Shown: positions 24,380 to 32,150 of the stretch, in pieces
How the letters are laid out: each line of letters starts with the position of its first letter
Position numbering within the stretch: the stretch's first letter is position 1
Assembly: GCA_902569115.1 (NCBI GenBank)
Contig: CACFTI010000028.1
Span: 1 to 32,191 of the forward strand
Length of the DNA stretch: 32,191 nt
Source of the DNA: an uncultured Verrucomicrobiota bacterium
GTDB lineage: Bacteria; Verrucomicrobiota; Verrucomicrobiia; Opitutales; Seribacteraceae
Direction of reading: 5' to 3'
Translations under genes and position numbers: made by a program
Notes under the pieces: generated by a model
The model's database searches: none
Seen by the model: the letters and a program-made list of their open reading frames with translations, nothing else
Told to the model about the DNA's origin: nothing

Positions 24380-26357
24380 CAGAGCCAAGGTTCATGCAGA
24401 ATCTTCCGGACACGAACCCATAGCCCTTGCAAGGGGAGCCTCATCCACGGCTCTCCATGGTGATTTAGTTGAATTAAGGGCATTACCACCCAAAAAAAAG
24501 AAATTTGACCGGAGAAAGAAGAAATTTCGTGATCAAAAGCCTCGGTATGAAGTCCGTAAAATAATCCGTAGGGAAACCCACGAATTTCTGGGTTTTCTTA
24601 AGAAAGACTTGGGTAGATATTTGGTGGAAGCCGAAAACTCCCGACTCTTCATTCCTTTTAAGATTCTCGGAGATACACGTAAAGGAAACCCGGGCGACAA
24701 GGTGGTGGCACAGTTTGTGAGATGGGATCCCCCCGCAAGGATTCCAACCTGCAAAATCATTCGTGTCCTCGGGCCGGGGGGTGAAGCAAGTACTGATCAT
24801 CTCGGAATTTTAGCTAAGTTTGGCTTATCACCCACCTTTTCGGCTAAAGTCGAAGAGGAAGCCAAATCACTTGCAACTCCTGTTTCAAAGGAAGACTTAA
24901 AACACCGAGTTGATTACCGGGATGTTTTCACCATCACCATCGACCCTTTGGATGCAAGAGATTTTGACGATGCCATCTCAATCAAAAAAATAGATAATAA
25001 TGTTTGGGAGACAGGTGTGCACATAGCCGATGTTTCAAACTATGTCCGTGACCAATCTGCGACAGACCGGGAAGCCAAAAAACGGGGAAATTCAACTTAC
25101 CTGGTGGGTGAGGTGGTACCCATGCTTCCACACAGTCTATCGAGCGGAATCTGCAGTTTGGTTGAGGGTGAAGATAGACTGACTAAATGTGTTCGTTTTC
25201 ACTTCGATCAGAATGGTAAAATCTTAAAATCTGATGTTATTGAAAGTGTAATCCGGAGTGATAAACGCCTGACCTATGAACAGGCCATTCTTTTTCTCCA
25301 ATCTAAATCCCCTGAAAAAATTAAAGCGGCTAAACCACCTCCCAGTCGATACTCAGGAAATCCGGGAAAACCATTGAGCGAAATCGATACCAAAATGCTC
25401 ACCCAAATTGGAGAATCGATCAGAACCCTTTGGGGGTTTGCCTCTAAATTAAGAAAATCCCGATTTCAAAACGGTGCCCTTAATCTAGATTCCGGCGATA
25501 TAAAAATCCTGGTTGATGAAAAAGGAGAACCTGAACAGGTTCTGCAAACAGAGAACGATGAGAGTCATCAACTGGTTGAAGAATTGATGCTTTTAGCCAA
25601 TGAAACAATCGCCAAAGAATTAAGAAAAAAAGGACTTCCCGGAATTTACAGGGTACACCCGGACCCCGACGAGGAAAACTTGGAGGAGCTTCGCCATTTC
25701 CTGCAATTATTTGGCATTTCATGCGGGGAACTTACCTCGAAAAAAGAAGTTTCAAAAGCACTTACCCTCATTAATAAGCATCCCATCAGTCAGGTTCTTC
25801 GAATAAAATTCCTTCGAAGCCTCAAGCAGGCATGTTATAGACATACTCCAGACGGTCATTACGGGCTGGCAAAGACCGACTATCTGCACTTCACCTCCCC
25901 CATCCGTAGATATTCTGATCTAGTGGTGCACCGAGTTATTGAAGACTATCTTCGTAAAAATAGATCGAAAAAGTCGGGTTCTGAAAAATTTGAGAGTCTC
26001 GCCAAGCATCTCTCTTCGACTGAACGAACAAGTGTGGATGCGGAGAGAGAATCAATCAAAGATAAGCTATTGTTCATCTACCAAAAAGAAATGGGGAAAC
26101 GTCCGCCCGTTCGACACAAGGCAATAATAACGGAAATCGCACGCAGGGGTTTCTTCATCGAAATCATTGACACTCTCGCCCGCGGATTTGTACCGATTAG
26201 AACTCTCCCTCGAGATTTACGCTATCGATTATCCTCAAATGGAACGGCACTCGTCGGTAAAAACCCAAAACATCGATTAAAATTAGGACAGGAAATTGAT
26301 GTTGTGATTGATAAGGTTTTCCCCTCAGACAAACAACTGGACTTTCGAATGGCGTAA
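24360..26357 (+). CDS. rnr: Ribonuclease R / RNB-family 3'-5' exoribonuclease
   Basis: This enzyme degrades structured RNA from the 3' end. From TTG at 24360 the product is 665 aa. Two cold-shock-like domains come first (to about residue 45, and about 75-140 with HEFLGFLKKDLGRYLVEAEN), then the RNB domain with the metal-binding aspartates in TIDPLDARDFDDAISI, GVHIADVSNYV, RGNSTYLVGEVVPMLPHSL and YLHFTSPIRRYSDLVVHR. The end is a short S1-like domain (ARRGFFIEIIDTLARGFVPI). No ATG or GTG precedes the first domain: the frame is open from 24306 and already reads KKDFVGT before the TTG, a piece that fits the first strand of the cold-shock domain. So the start is TTG at 24360 or an even rarer codon such as ATA at 24336. 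Family call is sure; start is not. Confidence 0.92.
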   Translation: MLFGKQGRAKVHAESSGHEPIALARGASSTALHGDLVELRALPPKKKKFDRRKKKFRDQKPRYEVRKIIRRETHEFLGFLKKDLGRYLVEAENSRLFIPFKILGDTRKGNPGDKVVAQFVRWDPPARIPTCKIIRVLGPGGEASTDHLGILAKFGLSPTFSAKVEEEAKSLATPVSKEDLKHRVDYRDVFTITIDPLDARDFDDAISIKKIDNNVWETGVHIADVSNYVRDQSATDREAKKRGNSTYLVGEVVPMLPHSLSSGICSLVEGEDRLTKCVRFHFDQNGKILKSDVIESVIRSDKRLTYEQAILFLQSKSPEKIKAAKPPPSRYSGNPGKPLSEIDTKMLTQIGESIRTLWGFASKLRKSRFQNGALNLDSGDIKILVDEKGEPEQVLQTENDESHQLVEELMLLANETIAKELRKKGLPGIYRVHPDPDEENLEELRHFLQLFGISCGELTSKKEVSKALTLINKHPISQVLRIKFLRSLKQACYRHTPDGHYGLAKTDYLHFTSPIRRYSDLVVHRVIEDYLRKNRSKKSGSEKFESLAKHLSSTERTSVDAERESIKDKLLFIYQKEMGKRPPVRHKAIITEIARRGFFIEIIDTLARGFVPIRTLPRDLRYRLSSNGTALVGKNPKHRLKLGQEIDVVIDKVFPSDKQLDFRMA

Positions 26358-26401
26358 ACAGGCTTGCCATCGCTCGCCCCAGACACAATTTCATTTTTCT
26401 A

Positions 26402-26926
26402 ATGAAAAACTTCCACACAGAAAACTTGGCTGAAATTTGGCACAGGGCTGTAAACCTTTACGAATCAGGTCATCAAAATGCAGACGAATTCCCCATAGAA
26501 AAAGACCTGTCATTTTTACAAAGTTTAGGGATGAACAAAATGGATGTTTTTGACTTTGCTGAGGATTGGGTATGCGAAGGCGAGCCTGATCTTGCTTCAT
26601 TCCTACTCATTCATGAACACCGAAGGGACTATTTTTGGGAAGAACAGAACCGGATTGAATCCACCCGGAGACTGGATCCAACCAGCTTACCTGCGAAAGA
26701 CTCGGAAATCGAAGGGATACGCTGGCTCCCGAGAATTATTCCCAAAGCGAAAGCAAAACTCCGTGGAGAACTTCCTCCGGAAACCATGTTTTGCTGTGGA
26801 GGGGATCGAAATTTCTTTCACCATAATAGGATACATCCTGCAGAATTTTTGGGCGCGGTACGACGGGCTGGTGATGATGATCAGAAAATAATCGACTGGG
26901 TAGTTCAAAAAGTGAAAGACAACTGA
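26402..26926 (+). CDS. DUF5069-type protein, function unknown
   Basis: The 174-aa soluble protein begins with NLAEIWHRAVNLYESGHQN, followed by LQSLGMNKMDVFDFAEDW and RRDYFWEEQN, and later WLPRIIPKAKAKLRGELPPE and FFHHNRIHPAEFLGAVRRA. This pattern agrees with my memory of DUF5069 proteins, found in verrucomicrobia and some other phyla; no function is known to me. There is a Cys pair (FCCGGD) and a His pair that might bind metal, but this is speculation. It lies between the RNase R gene (44-base gap) and dapF (10-base gap) on the same strand and is probably co-transcribed with dapF. Confidence 0.65.
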   Translation: MKNFHTENLAEIWHRAVNLYESGHQNADEFPIEKDLSFLQSLGMNKMDVFDFAEDWVCEGEPDLASFLLIHEHRRDYFWEEQNRIESTRRLDPTSLPAKDSEIEGIRWLPRIIPKAKAKLRGELPPETMFCCGGDRNFFHHNRIHPAEFLGAVRRAGDDDQKIIDWVVQKVKDN

Positions 26927-26936
26927 TTCAAAATTT

Positions 26937-27782
26937 ATGAAATTCGAAAAATATCACGCTCTTGGAAATGATTATCTTGTTTACGATCCGCCAAGTGGGG
27001 ATCATGAATTTTCTTCGGAAGAAATCATCCGGATTTGCCATCGTAATTTTGGACTTGGATCTGATGGTATCTTAGTTGGGCCACTCCAAACTGATAAAGC
27101 AGAATTTGGTCTTCGCATTCTTAATCCTGATGGCAGTGAAGCTGAAAAAAGTGGAAACGGACTGCGAATTTTTGCGAGATATCTATTTGACCAGAAAAAG
27201 GTTGGGTCCTCTCCATTCACTGTTGATACTCTCGGTGGAATCGTAACTTGTGAAGTCAGTGATGATGCCTCATCTATTTCAGTGGAAATGGGACAGGTAA
27301 GCTTTCATAGCGATGTGATTCCCGTATCCGTAGAGGGAGAGTCACGCGAAGTTTTAAATGAAGAAATCAACCTGAATGGCAAAACCTATAAATATTATGC
27401 GGGTACGATTGGAAATCCTCATTGCGTAGTCCCTTTAACTGACATCTCTGAAGCACTTGCCAAACAACTGGGCCCTGAACTTGAGAATCACCCTCTATTT
27501 CCCAATCGAACGAATGTGCAACTCCTGCAAATTTTGGATAGAAACCGCATTCGTATTGAAATCTGGGAGCGAGGTGCCGGTTACACCCTAGCTTCTGGAA
27601 GCAGTAGTTCTGCCGCCGGTGCGGTTGCGCGAAAAATGGGAGCTTGTGACCAAGAAATTACTGTTGAAATGCCAGGAGGAGAAATTGGGCTGGTGATCGA
27701 CGACGATTATAATGTTAAAATGACTGGCCCTGCCACTCGTGTTGCAACCATGAACATGGATATGGAATGCCATATCGGGTAG
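26937..27782 (+). CDS. dapF: Diaminopimelate epimerase homologue with both catalytic cysteines replaced by serine
   Basis: The 281-aa product has the length and full motif order of DapF, which interconverts LL- and meso-diaminopimelate for lysine and peptidoglycan. Binding motifs are kept: YHALGNDYLVYDP (Asn11), GLGSDGILVG, LNPDGSEAEKSGNG, GTIGNPHCVV, NRTNVQLLQ, WERGAG and MTGPA. But the two thiols that act as base and acid are absent. The CGNGxRC motif reads SGNGLRI, with Ser72 encoded by AGT (27150-27152), and the ACGSGACAA motif reads ASGSSSSAA, with Ser220 encoded by TCT (27594-27596). Each could derive from TGT by one base change. The reading frame is intact and codon use is ordinary, so it is not a decaying gene. 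It may be a much altered epimerase, a related enzyme, or a non-catalytic binding protein. The gene symbol marks homology only. Confidence 0.85.
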   Translation: MKFEKYHALGNDYLVYDPPSGDHEFSSEEIIRICHRNFGLGSDGILVGPLQTDKAEFGLRILNPDGSEAEKSGNGLRIFARYLFDQKKVGSSPFTVDTLGGIVTCEVSDDASSISVEMGQVSFHSDVIPVSVEGESREVLNEEINLNGKTYKYYAGTIGNPHCVVPLTDISEALAKQLGPELENHPLFPNRTNVQLLQILDRNRIRIEIWERGAGYTLASGSSSSAAGAVARKMGACDQEITVEMPGGEIGLVIDDDYNVKMTGPATRVATMNMDMECHIG

Positions 27783-27783
27783 C

Positions 27784-28530
27784 CTATTTTTTTCGGGCAA
27801 TCCAAAACCTGCAATCGTCCGAATACTGATTCACTAGATTGGTTTCCTTGGAAATTTTGGATTTTACGATATCCCTCTCGACTGAAAAACCAGCTTTAAC
27901 TAAATCTGAACGAACGTCCTCGACATCGGGGACATGAATGAAGAGTTTACCACGGGGAGTTTCTTCAAAACGATCACCAAACTCTAAAAGTTCAGAATTC
28001 TGCTGCCCTTTTCTCCATTTTTTTCTCTCAACAGTCCAAAACTTTTTCCATTTTGGCATCATTCTGTCGTGACTTGTGAACACAAAATAACTACCGGGAA
28101 CTAATACTCTTTGTATTTCCTGCAGTGCTTGGATCCGATTCTTTCTTCCGGGTATTTGCATAAGCCCGTTGAACCCAAAGATTGCACCTTCAAAAGATTC
28201 ATCTCCAAAATTTAAATCGGTAGCATCTTCTTTTTTAAATATAATTTCAGTTTTAAATTTATTATTAAGTCTTCTCGCCCTTTGGATCATTGGCTTGGAA
28301 AAATCAGTGGCAGTAAGTGTGGTATACCCCTTTTTCCAAAGACCAAAGCTTATTCTTCCTGTTCCGCACCCTAGTTCCAAAAGTCTAAGATTTCGATTCG
28401 GGAAAGTTTTTGAAAAAACGATTTCTTCCGAATTCCACAGTCCTACTTTTTCGGTAGCTTCCTGATAATGTTCCAAAACAGGTAAGTTTGAAAAATATCT
28501 TAGTATTTCTGATGAACTTACTTTTTCCAT
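27784..28530 (-). CDS. Class I SAM-dependent methyltransferase
   Basis: The 248-aa protein has the Rossmann-like methyltransferase fold: motif I LLELGCGTGRISFGLWKKG binds SAM, TATDFSKPMIQRA is motif II, FKKEDATDLNFGDESF precedes the motif IV region GAIFGFNGLMQIP, and ALQEIQRVLVPGSYFVFTSHD is the post-core strand. These features resemble UbiE/Methyltransf_11/25 members, but the C-terminal part (DRFEETPRGKLFIHVPDVED) does not tell the substrate. It stands alone on the minus strand, its stop one base from that of dapF, and diverges from rplU across about 105 bases. Confidence 0.87.
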   Translation of the reverse strand: MEKVSSSEILRYFSNLPVLEHYQEATEKVGLWNSEEIVFSKTFPNRNLRLLELGCGTGRISFGLWKKGYTTLTATDFSKPMIQRARRLNNKFKTEIIFKKEDATDLNFGDESFEGAIFGFNGLMQIPGRKNRIQALQEIQRVLVPGSYFVFTSHDRMMPKWKKFWTVERKKWRKGQQNSELLEFGDRFEETPRGKLFIHVPDVEDVRSDLVKAGFSVERDIVKSKISKETNLVNQYSDDCRFWIARKK

Positions 28531-28635
28531 GATTTATTCTGTGCGAAGGAAATAATTTCGTTTTATCTTAAAACATAAGAAGATGACGCTTGCAAAAATG
28601 CTTGAAAATTGTTTTGTTATTCAACTTTTCTACCC

Positions 28636-28953
28636 ATGAAGGCTACCATAAAAACCCAAGGAAGTCAGTTTACTGTTCAAAAAGGCGACAAGCTTTCTTT
28701 GAATCGTTTTCCTGACACAAATGAAGGTGATCAAGTAAAAATCGACCAAGTACTCATGGTCGTTGATGAAGGCAAGGCAACATTTGGCTCACCCACGATC
28801 GAGGGAGCAACCGTTACTGCCAAGATCCTCGAAAATAAGAAAGATAAGAAAATTATCGTGTTTAAAAAGAAACGTCGTCAAGGCTACAAACGCCGTCGAG
28901 GTCACAGGCAACATTTATCAGTAGTCGAAATTGAATCCATTGATTTGAAGTAA
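28636..28953 (+). CDS. rplU: 50S ribosomal protein bL21
   Basis: The 105-aa protein fits bL21 in length and sequence: [20 protein letters not shown] at the start, [12 protein letters not shown] in the middle and the rRNA-binding basic segment [20 protein letters not shown]. An earlier in-frame start at 28609 would add nine residues not found in bL21, so I take the ATG at 28636. No Shine-Dalgarno is present; the ATG follows a pyrimidine-rich stretch. The 105 bases upstream, shared with the divergent methyltransferase, must contain the promoter, but I see only a weak candidate (TTGCAA at 28590, TGTTAT at 28615, spacing 19). Confidence 0.96.
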   Translation: MKATIKTQGSQFTVQKGDKLSLNRFPDTNEGDQVKIDQVLMVVDEGKATFGSPTIEGATVTAKILENKKDKKIIVFKKKRRQGYKRRRGHRQHLSVVEIESIDLK

Positions 28954-28972
28954 TTTCAACCCACTCTTTCCC

Positions 28973-29218
28973 ATGGCACATAAAAAAGGACAAGGAACTT
29001 CCAAAAACGGAAGAGATAGTAACAGCAAACGCTTAGGTGTAAAAAAATTCGGCGGAGAATCCGTTCTTGCCGGAAACATCATCCTCAGGCAAAGAGGCAC
29101 TAAATACCATCCAGGTGCGAATGTTGGTTTAGGCAAAGATTTTACTCTATTTGCCCTGACCCCAGGCAAGGTTCAATTTGATAAGTCTCATCGCTTGGTA
29201 AATGTAGTTAGCGAATAA
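28973..29218 (+). CDS. rpmA: 50S ribosomal protein bL27
   Basis: The 81-aa protein shows the conserved bL27 start [20 protein letters not shown], then [34 protein letters not shown] and the closing strand. The N-terminus reaches the peptidyl transferase centre in the mature ribosome. It lacks the cleaved N-terminal extension found in Firmicutes. It follows rplU by 19 bases in the usual L21-L27 pair; the next gene is yceH instead of the obg gene commonly found there. The ATG is again preceded by a pyrimidine stretch, not a Shine-Dalgarno. Confidence 0.97.
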   Translation: MAHKKGQGTSKNGRDSNSKRLGVKKFGGESVLAGNIILRQRGTKYHPGANVGLGKDFTLFALTPGKVQFDKSHRLVNVVSE

Positions 29219-29265
29219 GCTTTCTTTCAGTTTCAGTTATTTGGTTTTCCTTAAAAGTATAAATT

Positions 29266-30000
29266 ATGGAAGACCACAATCAAGTTGAGTCAACCGAGGG
29301 TACTGAATCTGGTAGTGGCAATCTATTGGTCGATTTAAATTTTGAGGAGACTCGAGTACTAGGTTCATTAATTGAAAAAGAACTTACCACCCCAGAATAC
29401 TACCCTCTGACTTTGAATTCTCTGGTTTCTGCCTGTAACCAGAAAAACAACCGTTTACCAAAATCTAATCTTGATGAAGCCGAGGTTTCCAAGACAATTG
29501 AAGAGCTAAGAATTAAGAGACTGGTTCACAGGGTGGACTTGGTTGGATCCAGAGTTCCAAAATTTCAGCACAATGCGGAAAAAGAACTCGATTTAATCAA
29601 GGCAGAAAGATCTCTAGTCGCAGAGTTGCTTAACCGTGGACCGCAAACATCAGGTGAATTAAATTCCAGGGCAGCCAGAATGTTTGAGTTCGACGGTTTA
29701 CAAGATGTTGAGGACACTCTTCAGGATATGATGGAAAGAAGTCCATCCCTAGTCGGGATCATGGATCCTAGGCCCGGCCAAAAGGAAAAAAGATGGTTTC
29801 ATAAATTTGGCCCCCCTCCAAAATTAGAGAATTTAGATGATGGATCTTCCGTCTATGTACCCGCACCGGACCAAAGGTTGGAAAAGGTCGAGGTGATCAT
29901 GGGTGAATTTAAAGATCTAAAAGAGGAAGTGGAAGCACTGCGATATCAATTACGGGAACTATCGGATGAATATCGTAATTTTCGTAAGCAGTTCGAATAA
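29266..30000 (+). CDS. YceH/DUF480 family protein (UPF0502)
   Basis: The 244-aa protein has an acidic 20-residue leader and then two winged-helix repeats of the YceH family: LNFEETRVLGSLIEKELTTP, YPLTLNSLVSACNQKNNR, LRIKRLVHRVD, then LLNRGPQTSGELNSRA and KRWFHKFG. A coiled coil closes it (from about residue 210, LKEEVEALRYQLRELSDEYR), as in other members. Function is not established; the tandem winged helices suggest DNA binding or a protein scaffold. It lies 47 bases after rpmA and may belong to the ribosomal transcript. Its stop is five bases from that of the convergent fcl gene, with no terminator between. Confidence 0.88.
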   Translation: MEDHNQVESTEGTESGSGNLLVDLNFEETRVLGSLIEKELTTPEYYPLTLNSLVSACNQKNNRLPKSNLDEAEVSKTIEELRIKRLVHRVDLVGSRVPKFQHNAEKELDLIKAERSLVAELLNRGPQTSGELNSRAARMFEFDGLQDVEDTLQDMMERSPSLVGIMDPRPGQKEKRWFHKFGPPPKLENLDDGSSVYVPAPDQRLEKVEVIMGEFKDLKEEVEALRYQLRELSDEYRNFRKQFE

Positions 30001-30005
30001 GGCTC

Positions 30006-30947
30006 TTAAAGTCTGGCAGTATTATTTGCGAGAGAATCGCAAAATTCCTCGTAAGTCCTTAGTAAACCCTCTTCAAGTCGTATCTTAGCTTTCCATCCGA
30101 GTTTTTCGGCTAAAGAAACATCTAATCGTTTCAAAGGCATTCCATCCGGTTTCGAAAGATCATTGCTGATTGCACCCTCATAACCGACCACTTCTTTGAC
30201 CAGATTAGCAATTTCCTGAATAGAATGATCAACGCCTGTCCCGAGGTTCACCCAGTCTGGGGGAGACTCATTTTCAAGCAAAAACAAAAGTCCGGATGCT
30301 AAATCGTCAACATGCATAAGTTCTCTTCGTGGAGAACCCGTTCCCCAAATAGCAACCTCGTCTAAATCATTCAGTTTAGCTTCATGAAACCTGCGGATCA
30401 AAGCGGGTAAAACATGGGAGTTTTCTGAGTGATAATTATCTCCAGGACCATAAAGATTAGTAGGCATCGCACTATGAAAAAGAACCCCATATTGCTTACG
30501 GTAGTGCCTACACATTTCGAGCCCGGCAATTTTTGCCAATGCATAGGCTTCGTTGGTCTTTTCCAAAGATCCGGTCAGTAGGTATTCCTCTTTAATCGGT
30601 TGCTCCGCTCTGCATGGATAAATACAGGAGCTTCCAAGATTTAAAAAACGGGAAACGCCATTTTTCCAGGCAGAGTGGATCAGGTTACCAGTTAGGATGA
30701 GGTTTTGGTGAATAAATTCTGCAGGGTAAGTCGAGTTGGCATAAATACCCCCAACCTTGGCTGCAGCATTGATGAGAAAATCAGGTCTTTCCTGAGATAG
30801 AAATTTTTCAACCCCATTTTGATCAAGCAAATCAAGTTTCTTCCTGTCTGCCGATAGGATAGACCAGTCAGAATAATTTTTTTTAATTGCCCGCACCACT
30901 GCCGAGCCAACCATTCCCTGGTGACCGGTAATAAATACTTTTGGCAT
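30006..30947 (-). CDS. fcl: GDP-L-fucose synthase
   Basis: This enzyme carries out the epimerisation and NADPH reduction of GDP-4-keto-6-deoxymannose to GDP-L-fucose. The 313-aa short-chain-dehydrogenase-like protein has the cofactor loop FITGHQGMVGSAVV, PDFLINAAAKVGGIYANSTY, the catalytic Ser in LGSSCIYP and the Tyr/Lys pair in NEAYALAKIAGLEMC. AMPTNLYGPGDNYH and GTGSPRRELMHVDDLA are typical of the family. Its ATG shares one base with the stop of gmd (TAATG at 30945-30949), so translation is coupled. With gmd it forms the complete route from GDP-mannose to GDP-L-fucose, for surface polysaccharide or glycolipid. Confidence 0.95.
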   Translation of the reverse strand: MPKVFITGHQGMVGSAVVRAIKKNYSDWSILSADRKKLDLLDQNGVEKFLSQERPDFLINAAAKVGGIYANSTYPAEFIHQNLILTGNLIHSAWKNGVSRFLNLGSSCIYPCRAEQPIKEEYLLTGSLEKTNEAYALAKIAGLEMCRHYRKQYGVLFHSAMPTNLYGPGDNYHSENSHVLPALIRRFHEAKLNDLDEVAIWGTGSPRRELMHVDDLASGLLFLLENESPPDWVNLGTGVDHSIQEIANLVKEVVGYEGAISNDLSKPDGMPLKRLDVSLAEKLGWKAKIRLEEGLLRTYEEFCDSLANNTARL

Positions 30948-31963
30948 TAGGAAAGATTAGCTTCGGCTAATGCCTTTTCTCGTTGTGCAAGATTCATATC
31001 TTCTTGCACCATCAAGGCAACCAATTCCTTAAAGGTGGTCTTAGGCTCCCACCCTAGCTGTTTTTTAGCTTTTTCAGGATTACCAATAAGTAAATCCACT
31101 TCTGCTGGCCTTTCGTATTTTTTGTCAAAACCGACGAACTCTTTCCAATCCATATCCATACATGCGAAAGTCTCTTCCAAGAATTCACGAACGGTGTGGG
31201 TTTCATTAGTCGCAATTACATAATCATCCGCCTCGTCTTGTTGAAGCATGAGCCACATTGCCTCCACATATTCCTTTGCATAGCCCCAATCTCTCTTTGA
31301 GTCCAAATTTCCAAGAATAAGTTTTTTCTGCAGGCCCAATTTGATACGAGTTGCTGCTCTGGTAATTTTTCTGGTTACGAAAGTTTCTCCGCGTCGGGGA
31401 GATTCATGATTAAACAAAATTCCACTGCTTGCATGCATGTTGTAAGACTCGCGATAATTAATCGTCAGCCAATGGGCATACACCTTTGCACAAGCATAGG
31501 GTGAACGCGGCCACAATGGAGTAGTTTCCACCTGAGGTACCTCTTGGACCTTCCCAAACATCTCTGAGGAGGATGCCTGATAATAGCGTACTTTTTCAAC
31601 CAGACCAGCCTCTCGAATTGCTTCTAGAATCCTTACTGCACCCAGACCCGTCACATCACCGGTATATTCTGGAATGTCAAAAGATACCCTCACATGACTT
31701 TGTGCACCAAGGTTGTAAATTTCGTCGGGTTGTAATTCATACAAAAGCTTCACTAACTGAACGGCATCTGCCAGATCTCCATAGTGCAGATATAAGTTTG
31801 TATCATCCACCAAAGGATCCTTGTAAAGGTGATCCAGGCGATCCGTATTAAAAGTTGAAGCACGACGAACAATCCCATGAACTTCATATCCTTTCTCAAG
31901 AAGTAATTCTGCAAGATAAGATCCATCCTGTCCGGTAATTCCTGTGACCAATGCTTTTTTCAT
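30947..31963 (-). CDS. gmd: GDP-mannose 4,6-dehydratase
   Basis: Gmd makes GDP-4-keto-6-deoxy-D-mannose from GDP-mannose with bound NADP. The 338-aa product opens with [20 protein letters not shown] and [15 protein letters not shown], has [13 protein letters not shown], the catalytic block ASSSEMFG with Glu, and the Tyr/Lys pair in [30 protein letters not shown] and [14 protein letters not shown] are diagnostic. Length is slightly below the ~345-370 of most members. It is the first gene of the gmd-fcl pair, and a possible promoter sits directly before its ATG. Confidence 0.97.
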   Translation of the reverse strand: MKKALVTGITGQDGSYLAELLLEKGYEVHGIVRRASTFNTDRLDHLYKDPLVDDTNLYLHYGDLADAVQLVKLLYELQPDEIYNLGAQSHVRVSFDIPEYTGDVTGLGAVRILEAIREAGLVEKVRYYQASSSEMFGKVQEVPQVETTPLWPRSPYACAKVYAHWLTINYRESYNMHASSGILFNHESPRRGETFVTRKITRAATRIKLGLQKKLILGNLDSKRDWGYAKEYVEAMWLMLQQDEADDYVIATNETHTVREFLEETFACMDMDWKEFVGFDKKYERPAEVDLLIGNPEKAKKQLGWEPKTTFKELVALMVQEDMNLAQREKALAEANLS

Positions 31964-31971
31964 GTTTATTG

Positions 31972-32000
31972 AATATATATCTTTAATTCTGAATCGTAAA
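31972..32000 (-). promoter_or_regulatory. Possible promoter of gmd-fcl
   Basis: Read on the minus strand, TTTACG (32000-31995) and TATATT (31977-31972) are 17 bases apart, matching sigma-70 boxes at 4/6 and 5/6. The -10 box ends eight bases before the gmd ATG, so transcription would start at or next to the start codon. Prediction by eye only. Confidence 0.35.
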
Positions 32001-32028
32001 GAATGGTTTATCTTTTCTAATCAATGCG

Positions 32029-32056
32029 TTGACAGCCCATTCAGGGTTATTAGATT
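32029..32056 (+). promoter_or_regulatory. Promoter of tRNA-Val
   Basis: A perfect -35 box TTGACA (32029-32034) and TAGATT (32051-32056) are separated by 16 bases. The start point would fall near 32063, about ten bases before the mature tRNA end, as expected for a stable RNA gene. Confidence 0.6.
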
Positions 32057-32073
32057 GAAATTTCGTTAAAGAA

Positions 32074-32150
32074 GGGGGATTAGCTCAGTTGGTTAGAGCG
32101 CATGCATGACACGCATGAGGTCGGCAGTTCGAATCTGCCATCTCCCACCA
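32074..32150 (+). tRNA. tRNA-Val (anticodon GAC)
   Basis: The 77 bases fold as a complete cloverleaf: acceptor arm GGGGGAT/ATCTCCC with one G-T pair, D arm GCTC/GAGC, anticodon arm CATGC/GCATG with loop ATGACAC (anticodon GAC at 32108-32110, reading GTC and GTT), variable loop AGGTC, and T arm GGCAG/CTGCC around TTCGAAT. The discriminator A and CCA are encoded (32147-32150). It has its own promoter; no terminator is visible in the 41 bases remaining, so more genes may follow on the same transcript. Confidence 0.97.
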
